A stretch of DNA of 64,000 nucleotides from an uncultured Acetatifactor sp. (GCA_934426825.1 CAKRYI010000001.1:1-64000); one strand, 5' to 3'; counted from the first letter of the stretch, positions 25,196 through 33,347 are shown. Notes: generated by a model not told the origin, from the sequence alone. Program-made: numbers and translations.

Positions 25196-25224
25196 TTGTT
25201 TCAGATTTCTCTATTTAGTATAAT
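25196..25224 (+). promoter_or_regulatory. Promoter of pta-ackA
   Basis: TTGTTT at 25196-25201 and TATAAT at 25219-25224 have a 17-nt spacer. The -10 box overlaps that of the opposing tmcAL promoter. Confidence 0.75.
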
Positions 25225-25245
25225 ATAAAAGAATTGTTTTGTTAA
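25217..25245 (-). promoter_or_regulatory. Promoter of tmcAL
   Basis: On the minus strand, TTAACA (plus 25240-25245) and TATACT (plus 25217-25222) are 17 nt apart. The -10 box shares four bases with the -10 box of the pta promoter. Confidence 0.65.
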
Positions 25246-25313
25246 GAACAAACTGAAACGAACTCAGACGAAAATAGAACAGGCTTGGAAGAAAGCACCG
25301 GAAAGGAGAAACA

Positions 25314-26315
25314 ATGTCGTACATTGATATGATTAAGGACAGGGCAAGACTTGATAAAAAGACTATCATTTTGCCGGAGTCAAACGACAAAAGAACACTG
25401 ATTGCAGCGTCAAAGGTTATGGAGGAAGGCATTGCAAACATCATCATGATTGGAAACGAGGAGAAAATCATGGATGGTGCCGGGTGGCTGGAAGTAGACT
25501 TGAGCGGAATCACGGTAATTAATCCGGAGACCTGCCCCAAGCTGGATGATTATGTGAATTTACTGTATGAAACGAGAAAGTCCAAAGGAATGACACCGGA
25601 GAAGGCAAGGGAAATTCTTTTGAAGGATTATCTGACCTTCGGTATTGTCATGGTAAAAGCAAACGATGCGGACGGCATGGTTGCGGGAGCATGCCATTCC
25701 ACTGCGGAGACTTTACGGCCCGCTCTGCAGATTTTAAAGACGGCGCCGGGAGTGAAACTGGTATCCGCATTTTTTGTAATGGACACACAGTTTAAAGATA
25801 TGGGAGAGAACGGAACTTTTATTTTTGCAGACTGTGGTCTGAATCAGGACCCCACGGCGGAGGAACTGGCGGCAATCGCAGATACCTCGTCCAGAAGTTT
25901 CAAATCTCTGGTAGGACCCAAACCGGTTATCGCCATGTTAAGCCACTCCACCAAGGGAAGTGCAAAGCATGCGCTGGTAGATAAGGTGGTGGAGGCAACG
26001 AAAATTGCCCATGAATTATATCCTCACCTGACCATTGACGGAGAACTGCAGCCCGATGCGGCATTGGTTCCCAATGTTGCAAAATCCAAGGCACCCGGCA
26101 GCGAGGTGGCAGGTCATGCCAATGTATTGATATTCCCCAATCTGGACGCCGGAAATATCGGATATAAACTGGTACAGAGATTAGGCGGCGCGGAGGCATA
26201 CGGCCCCATGCTTCAGGGAATTGCAAAGCCGGTCAATGACTTGTCGCGCGGATGTTCCTGGCAGGATATTGTTGGTGTAGTTGCACTGACAGCCGTACAG
26301 GCACAATTGGTGTAA
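25314..26315 (+). CDS. pta: Phosphate acetyltransferase
   Basis: Pta converts acetyl-CoA and phosphate to acetyl phosphate and CoA. With acetate kinase it gives ATP and acetate, a main energy route of fermenting clostridia. The 333-aa length is that of the short Pta type without a regulatory N-terminal domain. Conserved stretches are KTIILPES (about 16-23), MVAGACHSTAET (about 122-133) and MLSHSTKGSAKH (about 205-216). AAAGGAG precedes the ATG. It forms an operon with ackA 62 nt downstream. A phosphate butyryltransferase is a related alternative, but the partner gene is an acetate-type kinase. Confidence 0.95.
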   Translation: MSYIDMIKDRARLDKKTIILPESNDKRTLIAASKVMEEGIANIIMIGNEEKIMDGAGWLEVDLSGITVINPETCPKLDDYVNLLYETRKSKGMTPEKAREILLKDYLTFGIVMVKANDADGMVAGACHSTAETLRPALQILKTAPGVKLVSAFFVMDTQFKDMGENGTFIFADCGLNQDPTAEELAAIADTSSRSFKSLVGPKPVIAMLSHSTKGSAKHALVDKVVEATKIAHELYPHLTIDGELQPDAALVPNVAKSKAPGSEVAGHANVLIFPNLDAGNIGYKLVQRLGGAEAYGPMLQGIAKPVNDLSRGCSWQDIVGVVALTAVQAQLV

Positions 26316-26377
26316 GAAAGAAATGACACCGGGTTTTGATATAGGAATTTCATAACCATGAGGAGAGGATAGAGAAA

Positions 26378-27574
26378 ATGAATATTTTAGTGATTAATTG
26401 TGGCAGTTCTTCTTTGAAGTTTCAGTTGATTGATTCCGATACGGAAAAGTGTATTGCCAAGGGAATCTGCGAGAGAATCGGTATTGACGGAAGTATGATT
26501 ACATATTCCCCTGCCGGCGGCGAGAAGGAGAAAACCGTAACGCCCATGCCGGATCACACGGAAGCAATCCGTCTGGTACTGGAGGCACTGACAAACCCAA
26601 GGACAGGTGTGGTAAAGCATTTGGATGAAATCGGAGCGGTGGGACACCGTATTGTTCACGGAGGAGAGAAATTTGCTGAGGCTACCATTATCACGGATGA
26701 TGTGTTAGCAGCCATTGAGGAGTGCAATGATTTGGCACCCCTTCACAACCCTGCGAACCTGATTGGCATCAATGCCTGCCGGAAATTAATGCCCAATACC
26801 CCCATGGTTGCCGTGTTTGATACGGCATTTCACCAGACGATGCCTGAAGAGGCTTATCTGTACGGACTGCCCTATGAATATTATCAGAAATACCGCATCA
26901 GAAGATATGGTTTTCACGGAACCAGCCATTCCTACGTTTCCAAAAAGGCGGCAGAGGTGCTTGGCAAAAATTACGAGGATTTGAAAATAATCGTATGTCA
27001 TTTAGGAAATGGAGCCAGCGTATCTGCCGTAAAGAACGGCAAATGCGTGGACACTTCCATGGGACTGACTCCTTTGGAGGGACTGATTATGGGTACCCGT
27101 TCCGGTGACATTGACCCCGCCATTATAGAGTTTCTGGCACACAAAGAGGGAAAAACCATTGATGAGATTATGAATATTCTCAATAAAAAATCCGGTGTAC
27201 TCGGACTGTCCGAGAACCTTTCCTCCGATTTCCGTGATATAGAGGACGGTTATCATAACGGTGCAGAGAATGCAACCCGTGCGTTGAAAACTTTCTGCTA
27301 TCATGTGGCAAAATACATTGGTTCCTATGTAGCGGCATTGAATGGTGTGGATGTTATCTGCTTTACCGCAGGCGTGGGAGAGAATGCTGCGATTGTGAGA
27401 ACTTTGGTATGCGAATATCTGGGTTATCTGGGCATTGCGCTGGATGAGACGGCAAACCACAAGCGCGGCGAGGATATTGCCATCACCACACCGGACAGCA
27501 AAACCACGGTTATGGTGATTCCTACCAACGAGGAACTTGCCATTGCAAGAGAAACCGTAAAACTGGTAAAATAA
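26378..27574 (+). CDS. ackA: Acetate kinase
   Basis: AckA makes ATP and acetate from acetyl phosphate and ADP. The 398-aa protein has the ASKHA-fold signatures: N-terminal LVINCGSSSLKFQL (4-17), the GHRIVHGG segment (about 89-96), the phosphate loop HLGNGASV (about 208-215) and the C-terminal GVGENAAIVR (about 330-339). GAGAGGA precedes the ATG. A clear terminator about 110 nt downstream closes the pta-ackA operon. Confidence 0.97.
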   Translation: MNILVINCGSSSLKFQLIDSDTEKCIAKGICERIGIDGSMITYSPAGGEKEKTVTPMPDHTEAIRLVLEALTNPRTGVVKHLDEIGAVGHRIVHGGEKFAEATIITDDVLAAIEECNDLAPLHNPANLIGINACRKLMPNTPMVAVFDTAFHQTMPEEAYLYGLPYEYYQKYRIRRYGFHGTSHSYVSKKAAEVLGKNYEDLKIIVCHLGNGASVSAVKNGKCVDTSMGLTPLEGLIMGTRSGDIDPAIIEFLAHKEGKTIDEIMNILNKKSGVLGLSENLSSDFRDIEDGYHNGAENATRALKTFCYHVAKYIGSYVAALNGVDVICFTAGVGENAAIVRTLVCEYLGYLGIALDETANHKRGEDIAITTPDSKTTVMVIPTNEELAIARETVKLVK

Positions 27575-27684
27575 GCAGAAGACAGATTAAAAGAATGGAT
27601 TAAAAAAGAGAAGTAAGTAGAAAGAGCTTCCTTAGAATTCGGTTCCGAAAAAGAATAAGCACAAAGATGAATTGAGACAAAAAG

Positions 27685-27718
27685 ACCGGCTTCGTCATGC
27701 TACGATGCCGGTTTTTTC
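27685..27718 (+). terminator. Intrinsic terminator after ackA
   Basis: ACCGGC (27685-27690) pairs with GCCGGT (27707-27712), with an inner TCGT/ACGA stem, and is followed by six T residues. Confidence 0.88.
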
Positions 27719-27906
27719 TTCAATTACGTTCTGAATTGTTTTTTAGGTCGACTGTCTCACCCTAAAATTCTTCAGTAAATTTTTCAAGTTGAACTTTCTA
27801 AAGAGAATTCTCTAAGAGGAATCTTCCAAGTTCCAAGTCAATCTTTCTAAGCAGAATTTCTTGTGTGCGATTTCTGCAATTTTTGTTTTATGCCGGATGT
27901 CAGAAT

Positions 27907-27935
27907 GATGCAAAAATGATGCAATTTTGATGCAA
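27907..27935 (+). promoter_or_regulatory. Three GATGCAA direct repeats at 11-bp spacing
   Basis: GATGCAA starts at 27907, 27918 and 27929, exactly one helical turn apart. The last copy ends 8 nt before the -35 position of the next promoter. This is the layout of OmpR-family activator sites. The downstream operon encodes an OmpR-family regulator, so self-activation is likely but inferred. Confidence 0.65.
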
Positions 27936-27943
27936 AAGATATG

Positions 27944-27972
27944 TGCCACTGAGGTAGCTTTAATGGTATACT
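27944..27972 (+). promoter_or_regulatory. Promoter of the two-component operon
   Basis: TATACT at 27967-27972 is a good -10 box. The -35 position (27944-27949, TGCCAC) is far from consensus, which fits an activator-dependent promoter. Confidence 0.55.
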
Positions 27973-28005
27973 GGAATTACTTTGTAGAGGAGCGGAGGTA
28001 TTTGC

Positions 28006-29229
28006 TTGAAAAACGGGGAAAAGCGGTGGAAAAACAGTAGAAAATTGTGCAGTCTTTGGCTTGCCCTCATCCTGTGTGTGCTGCCTGTATTTCCGGTGAA
28101 TGCCACACCGGAATCCGCAGGGCAGACAGAAAGTACAGTAAATGCAGAGAATGTGACAAATACAGAGGGTACGGAGAGGACAACGGGTGCAGAAGAGGCA
28201 ATGGTTGCAGCAAGTACAGATAACACGGACATACTTGCCGAATATCAGGAATATGAAAAGAGATTTGCCGCTATCGACACAGTGGAGAAGATAGAAGAAA
28301 ACGGTTATGAGATAGACGAAAGCCAGATGTTTCCGGTGATTTTGGAATCCTTTGGGGAGGAAGAGGTGACATTCCTTTCCGCAAGGGAGACTACTTACCA
28401 CCGCATGGCGGTTTTTATTGCAGACAGCGAAGGAAACATTTTATATAAGACCAATCAGCTCTCGGCAAACTATCTTTACAGAGGTTTACTGTACCAGCCA
28501 AACGAGGGACTGCTTTCCGTGGCATTTCAGGACGTCAATGAGGACGGACTGACGGATATTATATTGATTTACAAGTGCCTGAATGACAGAGGGGATTATA
28601 CGCAGGAGACCTACAAGGTGGGGGATGTGCTGTTTCAGAGCAGAGGTCCTTTTTACAGAGACTGGAGAATCTCCGACAAAATCAACCGTTTTGGCATGAA
28701 CCGTAGCGCAACCTGTATTATCGCCTTTGTGCGGGACGGAAAGAGCGCGGAATTTTTATATACGGCAACCACACTGGACGAACTGCTTAAAAACGGCTTT
28801 CATGTGGCGGACGACCAGTGCTACACCAGAAATTTTGAAAAATTGGGCAGACTGACGGTTGTACCGGGAACCTTCCGGATTTCACAGTACAACCTTTTCA
28901 TGATTTATCTGGTGGACAGTCAGGGCGAAATTGTGTGGTGTTTTCAGCCCATGGATGACTATGACAATCTCTATGCGCTGAAGGGTATCTCCGGCAAGGA
29001 CGTGGACGGAGACGGCATGAAGGATTTGGTGGTGCTTGCGAGATATAGTTACGAGGGAGAGGACGGGGAACGGATTGTGGAAAACGGCTGTTCCATTTAC
29101 TATCAGCGAACCGGCGGATTTGTGGAGGATAAGGAGTTTCGGAAACAAAACGACCCGCAGGAGACAGATACCATGGAGGCACTTGTGACAAAAATACGGG
29201 AATACTGGGGATGGAAGGTAGAGGAGTAA
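28006..29229 (+). CDS. Secreted protein with FG-GAP/EF-hand-like calcium motifs, first gene of a two-component operon
   Basis: The start is a TTG with GGAGG 7 nt before it; no ATG fits as well. The 407-aa protein has a signal peptide (about residues 1-33, hydrophobic core LWLALILCVLPVF) and a Thr/Glu-rich low-complexity stretch (35-70). The rest is beta-rich, with two Asp-rich loops of FG-GAP/EF-hand type: DVNEDGLTD (about residue 177) and DVDGDGMKD (about 332). Such loops bind calcium. No membrane anchor or sortase motif is seen. Its stop codon abuts the response-regulator start. An extracellular sensing or target role for the system is likely but not shown. Confidence 0.75.
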   Translation: MKNGEKRWKNSRKLCSLWLALILCVLPVFPVNATPESAGQTESTVNAENVTNTEGTERTTGAEEAMVAASTDNTDILAEYQEYEKRFAAIDTVEKIEENGYEIDESQMFPVILESFGEEEVTFLSARETTYHRMAVFIADSEGNILYKTNQLSANYLYRGLLYQPNEGLLSVAFQDVNEDGLTDIILIYKCLNDRGDYTQETYKVGDVLFQSRGPFYRDWRISDKINRFGMNRSATCIIAFVRDGKSAEFLYTATTLDELLKNGFHVADDQCYTRNFEKLGRLTVVPGTFRISQYNLFMIYLVDSQGEIVWCFQPMDDYDNLYALKGISGKDVDGDGMKDLVVLARYSYEGEDGERIVENGCSIYYQRTGGFVEDKEFRKQNDPQETDTMEALVTKIREYWGWKVEE

Positions 29230-29886
29230 ATGATTAAGATACTGATTGTGGATGATGAAAAGCCGATATGTGATTTGATAGATATCAATCTGTCGGCGGC
29301 GGGATACTGCTGTGAATCGGTGCAGGACGGACTGGAAGCGATTGACCGGATTGAGCAGGGCAATTTTGACCTGATTTTATTGGATATTATGCTGCCGGGG
29401 GTGGACGGCTACGACATTATGGAGTACATAAGACCGCTGAAAATTCCGGTGATTTTCATTACGGCAAAGCATGAGGTGAAAAATCGTGTCAAAGGCCTAA
29501 AACTGGGTGCGGAGGACTATCTGGTGAAGCCCTTTGATGTGGTGGAACTGGTGGCGCGGGTGGAGGTTGTACTGCGGCGGTACAATAAAACTCAGAGCAC
29601 TTTAAGAGCCGGGGACGTGGAGGTGGATTTGGAAGCCCACAAGGTGACAAAGGCGGGAAAACCGGTGGTGCTCACCAACAAGGAGTACGGGCTGTTAGTC
29701 TTGTTTATACAGAATAAAAATGTGGCGCTGTTCAAGGAAACGCTGTACGAGAAGGTGTGGGAGGACGAATACATCACGGACAGCCGGACACTGGAGCTGC
29801 ATGTACAGCGTCTGAGAAAGAAAATGGGCTGGGAAAAGAATCTGGTGGCAGTGTATAAAGTGGGTTATCGATTGGAGATTGCATAA
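29230..29886 (+). CDS. OmpR/PhoB-family response regulator
   Basis: The 218-aa protein has a receiver domain (1-120) with acidic residues near D8/D9, phospho-acceptor Asp52 (LILLDIMLPG) and the KPFD lysine, and a winged-helix DNA-binding domain (about 125-218, ending VYKVGYRLEIA). It starts at the base after the previous stop codon and ends directly before the kinase start, so the three genes are translationally coupled. It is the likely binder of the phased GATGCAA repeats upstream of the operon. Confidence 0.94.
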   Translation: MIKILIVDDEKPICDLIDINLSAAGYCCESVQDGLEAIDRIEQGNFDLILLDIMLPGVDGYDIMEYIRPLKIPVIFITAKHEVKNRVKGLKLGAEDYLVKPFDVVELVARVEVVLRRYNKTQSTLRAGDVEVDLEAHKVTKAGKPVVLTNKEYGLLVLFIQNKNVALFKETLYEKVWEDEYITDSRTLELHVQRLRKKMGWEKNLVAVYKVGYRLEIA

Positions 29887-31308
29887 ATGAAATTTTCCTA
29901 TAAAATCATGCTGGTGACTGTGGTAGTCATTGCCGTAGTTTTTGGCGTTGGCGGATATTTTTATGTGAATTATGTGTTTGAACGCTCTTTGGAGAGAGAA
30001 ATCGGACAGGCTATGGATGAAAGCAGCATTTTGCAGTTTGCGTTTGAAACGGCGGCATTGAATGTACCCTCCAAGTATGATGTGCTGCAGGACACGACGG
30101 TGGAGCAAATTGGTTCTAATCTGGAAAAAAGCGGGCAGGGCACTTTGAGACTGCTCAGAATTTCGGATGAAAAGAAGGGAACGCTCTATGCCAGTGAGGG
30201 ATTTACGGCGGAACAGAATTTCACGCAACAGATAGAGGAGCAGAGCCGCATTTATCAGGTGATCAGTGTGGGAGAGCACTATTATGTGCAGACCGGTGTG
30301 GCACTGCATGCGTTGGACAGACAGCTTTTTCTGGAAACCATGAAGGATGTGACAGAGGTATTCACGGAGAGAGAACAGGGATTTCATGTATACAGACAGC
30401 TTACGTTTGTGGTGTTGCTGTCCAGTTCCGTGCTGATGTTTTTTATTTCCTGCTGGCTGACAAGACCGATTCGGCTTTTGACGAAAGCAACGCAGGAAAT
30501 GACAAAGGGAGATTATGCGTACCGGGCAGAAAAAATCAGTCAGGATGAGATGGGACAGCTCACGGACGATTTTAACCGGATGGCGAATGTGATAGAGGAT
30601 ACCATCCGCAAACTGGAAAATGAGGTGCGGGTGAGAGAAGACTTTATCGCTGCTTTTTCCCATGAATTAAAAACGCCCCTTACGGCGATTATCGGGTATG
30701 CGGATTTGCTGCGTTCCCGCAAGCTGGATGAGGAGAAACATTTTCTGTCAGCCAATTACATTTATACCGAGGGAAAGAGACTGGAAACCATGGCGTTTAG
30801 GCTGATTGACCTCATTGTGCTGGGAAGAGGCGATGTGGAATTACAGAGGACAAATGTGGCAGATATTTTTCACTATCTGGAAGAGATGTATGTCGGAAAA
30901 ACAGAGCAGGAGATTACGATTGCCTTTGAGGAAGGTGTGGTTTTGGCGGAGGGAAATCTGTTAAAATCCGTTATGGTGAATCTGACAGACAATGCCTGCA
31001 AGGCGTCGGAACCGGGAGAACGGGTGGAAATTACGGGGTGCAAGAGTCCGGAGGGATATGTTTTTGCCGTGAAAGATTACGGTGTGGGAATCCCGGAGGA
31101 AGAGTGCAGTAAAATTACGGAGGCGTTTTACATGGTGGACAAATCCCGTTCCCGCAGCCGGAACGGTGCCGGATTGGGACTGGCTCTCTGCGAGGAAATA
31201 CTGTCCCTGCATCACAGCAAATTGCAGATTGAAAGTAAGCTGGGCGAGGGAAGCCGCTTTTATTTTGTCCTGCCCTGCGAGGAGGTGACGGCACATGAAA
31301 CGGAATAG
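29887..31308 (+). CDS. Sensor histidine kinase
   Basis: The 473-aa membrane kinase has TM1 (about 7-29), an extracytoplasmic domain of about 140 residues, TM2 (about 170-190) and HAMP (192-245). The dimerisation domain has the phospho-His259 in FSHELKTPLT, and the HATPase domain carries the N-box (NLTDNACKAS), DYGVGIP and GAGLGLALC boxes. All catalytic boxes are present. It pairs with the regulator upstream. A secreted protein and a PepSY-like protein in the same operon suggest that it reports an envelope or extracellular condition. Confidence 0.93.
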   Translation: MKFSYKIMLVTVVVIAVVFGVGGYFYVNYVFERSLEREIGQAMDESSILQFAFETAALNVPSKYDVLQDTTVEQIGSNLEKSGQGTLRLLRISDEKKGTLYASEGFTAEQNFTQQIEEQSRIYQVISVGEHYYVQTGVALHALDRQLFLETMKDVTEVFTEREQGFHVYRQLTFVVLLSSSVLMFFISCWLTRPIRLLTKATQEMTKGDYAYRAEKISQDEMGQLTDDFNRMANVIEDTIRKLENEVRVREDFIAAFSHELKTPLTAIIGYADLLRSRKLDEEKHFLSANYIYTEGKRLETMAFRLIDLIVLGRGDVELQRTNVADIFHYLEEMYVGKTEQEITIAFEEGVVLAEGNLLKSVMVNLTDNACKASEPGERVEITGCKSPEGYVFAVKDYGVGIPEEECSKITEAFYMVDKSRSRSRNGAGLGLALCEEILSLHHSKLQIESKLGEGSRFYFVLPCEEVTAHETE

Positions 31309-32128
31309 GAAAATCATTTTGATTCCGGTGGGAGTAGTTTTCTTTTTGATTCTTGCAATCTGGGGACCGGAAAAACTGGCAGCGTATAAGGACAAAGCCT
31401 TGTTGAATCATGTGAAGTCGGAAACGGTGGAGACTTTTGGCGAGGGGTATCGCTACACTTTGAGCAGCAATGAAAAACTGTATATCCTTTCCAAATGTCT
31501 GGACAATCAGGTTTTGCCGGAGAGTGAGTTAAGCGCCATGACGAAGGTGACGGGCACGGAGGGCGTTGACTATGAGGATTTGACCGGAAGTTACGCTTTT
31601 GTGGTGAATCACAGAGGTCCGTCGGAGAAGGAAATCAAGGATGATGAAATTTTTCAAATCTGTAACCGGGAGCTGGAGACGTTAAAGGAACTCGGAATTA
31701 TTCCCCAGACCGTAAAAACGGTAAATACCCACGCCTACAGCGCAACGCTTTACTCTGCCATAGATGTTTTGGAGCCGAGAAATAATGTGTCCGTGTGGAA
31801 GGTAAGCCTGTCCACCGGAACGCAGAATGCCAACAAAACAAACCGCTTGTTGGATGCCTATATTGATGCGGACACCGGCAAAATCTATGAGTTTTATGTC
31901 CGCACAAGACAGCAGTGGGAGGACATAGATACAGAGGAACTGGTGAGCAGTTGGGCGGAATATATCGGACTGGAGGGGATGGAATTCTATGCGGATGCAA
32001 ATCCCCTGCTGGAAACTACGCCGGATTTTGAAAAGTACAGATTTCCCGGCGTAAATGAGAATAATACGGTGGTTACGGTTGGATTTTATGAGGGAATCAA
32101 TGAACTGTTTTTGAAAATTTCCCGATGA
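31295..32128 (+). CDS. Single-pass membrane protein with PepSY-like repeats, accessory to the two-component system
   Basis: The gene overlaps the kinase by 14 nt. The 277-aa product has one N-terminal membrane segment (about 6-24) and an outer domain of about 250 aa. Residues near 185-198 (LLDAYIDADTGKIYEFYVRT) look like a PepSY unit (DADTGKI). The two-halves layout recalls YycH/YycI-type proteins that hold kinases in check from outside. The assignment to that role is inference; sequence similarity is not strong by eye. It closes the operon. I see no clear terminator after it. Confidence 0.65.
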   Translation: MKRNRKIILIPVGVVFFLILAIWGPEKLAAYKDKALLNHVKSETVETFGEGYRYTLSSNEKLYILSKCLDNQVLPESELSAMTKVTGTEGVDYEDLTGSYAFVVNHRGPSEKEIKDDEIFQICNRELETLKELGIIPQTVKTVNTHAYSATLYSAIDVLEPRNNVSVWKVSLSTGTQNANKTNRLLDAYIDADTGKIYEFYVRTRQQWEDIDTEELVSSWAEYIGLEGMEFYADANPLLETTPDFEKYRFPGVNENNTVVTVGFYEGINELFLKISR

Positions 32129-32175
32129 AGTGGATTTTTGTATATACACTATATTTATAGAAAGCCAACTAAAAC

Positions 32176-32197
32176 TTGTATAGCAAAAATAATACAA
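32176..32197. promoter_or_regulatory. Inverted repeat upstream of the relBE-type promoter
   Basis: TTGTAT (32176-32181) and ATACAA (32192-32197) form an inverted repeat with a 10-nt centre, just upstream of the -35 box. It could be the site where the antitoxin or toxin-antitoxin complex represses its own operon. Confidence 0.35.
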
Positions 32198-32202
32198 ATG
32201 TA

Positions 32203-32231
32203 TTGAAACAGAAATGTTTTGGCATTATAAT
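32203..32231 (+). promoter_or_regulatory. Promoter of the toxin-antitoxin operon
   Basis: TTGAAA (32203-32208) and a perfect TATAAT (32226-32231) have a 17-nt spacer and precede the antitoxin ATG by 31 nt. Confidence 0.82.
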
Positions 32232-32262
32232 ATAGAAAATGAATGGAAGTGAGGTGCTGAAC

Positions 32263-32550
32263 ATGGCTAGTACAATTCAGGTCAGAGTAGAAGATGAGTT
32301 AAAGAGTAAATCAGACGCGCTGTTTAAGGATTTGGGCACAGATACAACAACGGCAATCAGAATGTTTTTAACACAGGCTGTTGCGACAAATGGATTTCCT
32401 TTTGAAATAAAAAGACAGGTAGAAACAAATCCATATACACCGATGACTGAGAAGGAGATGCTTGCAAAATTGAAAAAGTCCAGAGAACAGGGAACGTTCA
32501 GGGATGCAGAACAGGTGATTTCTGATATGAGGTCAAAGTATGGATTATAA
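32263..32550 (+). CDS. RelB/DinJ-family antitoxin
   Basis: The 95-aa protein starts at ATG 32263 (MASTIQVRVEDELKSK), with GAGGTG 7 nt upstream. An in-frame ATG at 32239 lies too close to the promoter. The N-terminus is a ribbon-helix-helix DNA-binding fold of the RelB/DinJ type (IQVRVEDELKSKSDALFKDLG...TTAIRMFLTQAV), and the C-terminal tail should wrap the toxin. It overlaps the toxin gene by 11 nt. It would neutralise the toxin and repress the operon. Confidence 0.9.
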   Translation: MASTIQVRVEDELKSKSDALFKDLGTDTTTAIRMFLTQAVATNGFPFEIKRQVETNPYTPMTEKEMLAKLKKSREQGTFRDAEQVISDMRSKYGL

Positions 32551-32854
32551 GATTGTTTTGATGAGGGATGCGGAGGAGGATCTTGATAGATTCATCACAT
32601 ATCTCTTGTTTGAAAAGAAAAGTGAGCAGGCTGCAAGAAATTTATTAAATGATTTTGAAGCAACAAAAACGAGTTTATCAAATGTTGCCGGAAGCCTGAA
32701 ACTTTGTGATAATCCACAACTAAGAGAATTAGGATACCGAAGAATCAATTTCTTATCTCATCGATATTTTATGCTTTATCGTATTGAAAACGATACTGTT
32801 TACGTGGATAATATTTTTCATGAATTGCAGGACTACGAAAATAAAATGAATTAA
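32540..32854 (+). CDS. RelE/ParE-superfamily toxin
   Basis: The 104-aa protein has the RelE/ParE fold outline: an N-terminal strand (YKIVLMRDAEEDLD), two long helices and closing strands with LGYRRINFLSHRYFMLYRIENDTVYVDNIFHE. Basic and aromatic residues of RelE-type mRNA interferases are in place (R94-type region not assigned exactly). Ribosome-dependent mRNA cleavage is likely, but a ParE-like gyrase poison cannot be excluded by eye. The ATG lies inside the antitoxin end (11-nt overlap), the usual order for this type II pair. Confidence 0.87.
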   Translation: MDYKIVLMRDAEEDLDRFITYLLFEKKSEQAARNLLNDFEATKTSLSNVAGSLKLCDNPQLRELGYRRINFLSHRYFMLYRIENDTVYVDNIFHELQDYENKMN

Positions 32855-32947
32855 AAATTTGAATAGGTTTGCAAAAAGCGTCTTTGCCCGGTGGAATAAG
32901 AAATGTCAATTTGGAAAAAAGATGGAAAATATTTGAGTAAAAAAATC

Positions 32948-32968
32948 CTTGACAGATAAAATGTCAAG
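32948..32968. promoter_or_regulatory. Inverted repeat over the -35 box of the trp promoter
   Basis: CTTGACA (32948-32954) and TGTCAAG (32962-32968) are perfect inverted repeats with a 7-nt centre and include the -35 box. A repressor site in addition to the T-box is possible. Chance is also possible because TTGACA is itself the consensus. Confidence 0.35.
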
Positions 32969-32977
32969 AGGTATTAT
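32949..32977 (+). promoter_or_regulatory. Promoter of the trp operon
   Basis: A perfect TTGACA (32949-32954) and TATTAT (32972-32977) are 17 nt apart. The promoter lies about 40 nt before the first T-box helix. Confidence 0.88.
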
Positions 32978-33004
32978 GTAGAAAAATAAATAGCGGAACA
33001 CAAA

Positions 33005-33292
33005 CCGATGATGTGGAGATAAAAACAGTATGGCACCTACAGAGAGACCGGAGGCTGAGAAAGGTCGGAAGAGCGGGCTGTTAAATGGACCACGGAGGGC
33101 ACAGGGAACGAAACAGTGCGTGGGTATCTGTTTTCTAGTATTCTGTGACGTAGGGCATACGTCAGTTGCCGGGGATATGTTGGTATCCTGATAAGCGCAC
33201 GAAGTTTTTTCGTGAATCAAGGTGGCACCGCGGGAGAATTGTAAGAGTAACCCGTCCTTGACAGAAGTGGATTCTGTCAGGGACGTTTTTTT
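33005..33292 (+). ncRNA. Tryptophan T-box riboswitch
   Basis: The leader has the conserved T-box sequence AAGGTGGCACCGCGG at 33219-33233 before a terminator helix. A stem I region (about 33005-33110) holds the AGAGAG and GCTGAGA-type motifs. In the specifier loop (TTAAATGGACC) the codon TGG at 33086-33088 fits tRNA-Trp. The tRNA-pairing bulge reads TGGC (33223-33226), where C matches the G discriminator of tRNA-Trp. Uncharged tRNA-Trp should stabilise the antiterminator and turn on trpEGDCBA. Confidence 0.93.
33253..33292 (+). terminator. T-box regulated terminator
   Basis: A 14-bp stem (33253-33266 with 33272-33285, one G-U pair) with a 5-nt loop is followed by seven T residues. It is the OFF structure of the T-box, mutually exclusive with pairing of the conserved T-box sequence. 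Confidence 0.92.
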
Positions 33293-33347
33293 GTGTCCTG
33301 ACAGGCATAGCACCGCTAAGCGTAGAGGCGCAGAAAAGAGGGATGAA

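Larger units (their letters stand above)
27575..28005 (+). other. 431-nt intergenic region: terminator, A/T-rich stretch, phased repeats and promoter
   Basis: The region holds the ackA terminator (27685-27718). An A/T-rich stretch of about 180 nt follows, in which I see no gene and no strong structure beyond loosely repeated TTCT/AGAAT words. Then come three phased GATGCAA repeats and a -10 box for the two-component operon. Confidence 0.7.

Noticed and set aside
27719..27900. Possible small gene in the A/T-rich gap before the two-component operon
   Set aside because: No frame has a ribosome site plus reasonable length, and the sequence looks like untranslated A/T-rich DNA with loose short words.
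33222..33347. Upstream in-frame extension of trpE
   Set aside because: It lies within the T-box antiterminator and terminator and would not be translated in the regulated transcript. The ATG at 33348 matches the TrpE family start.
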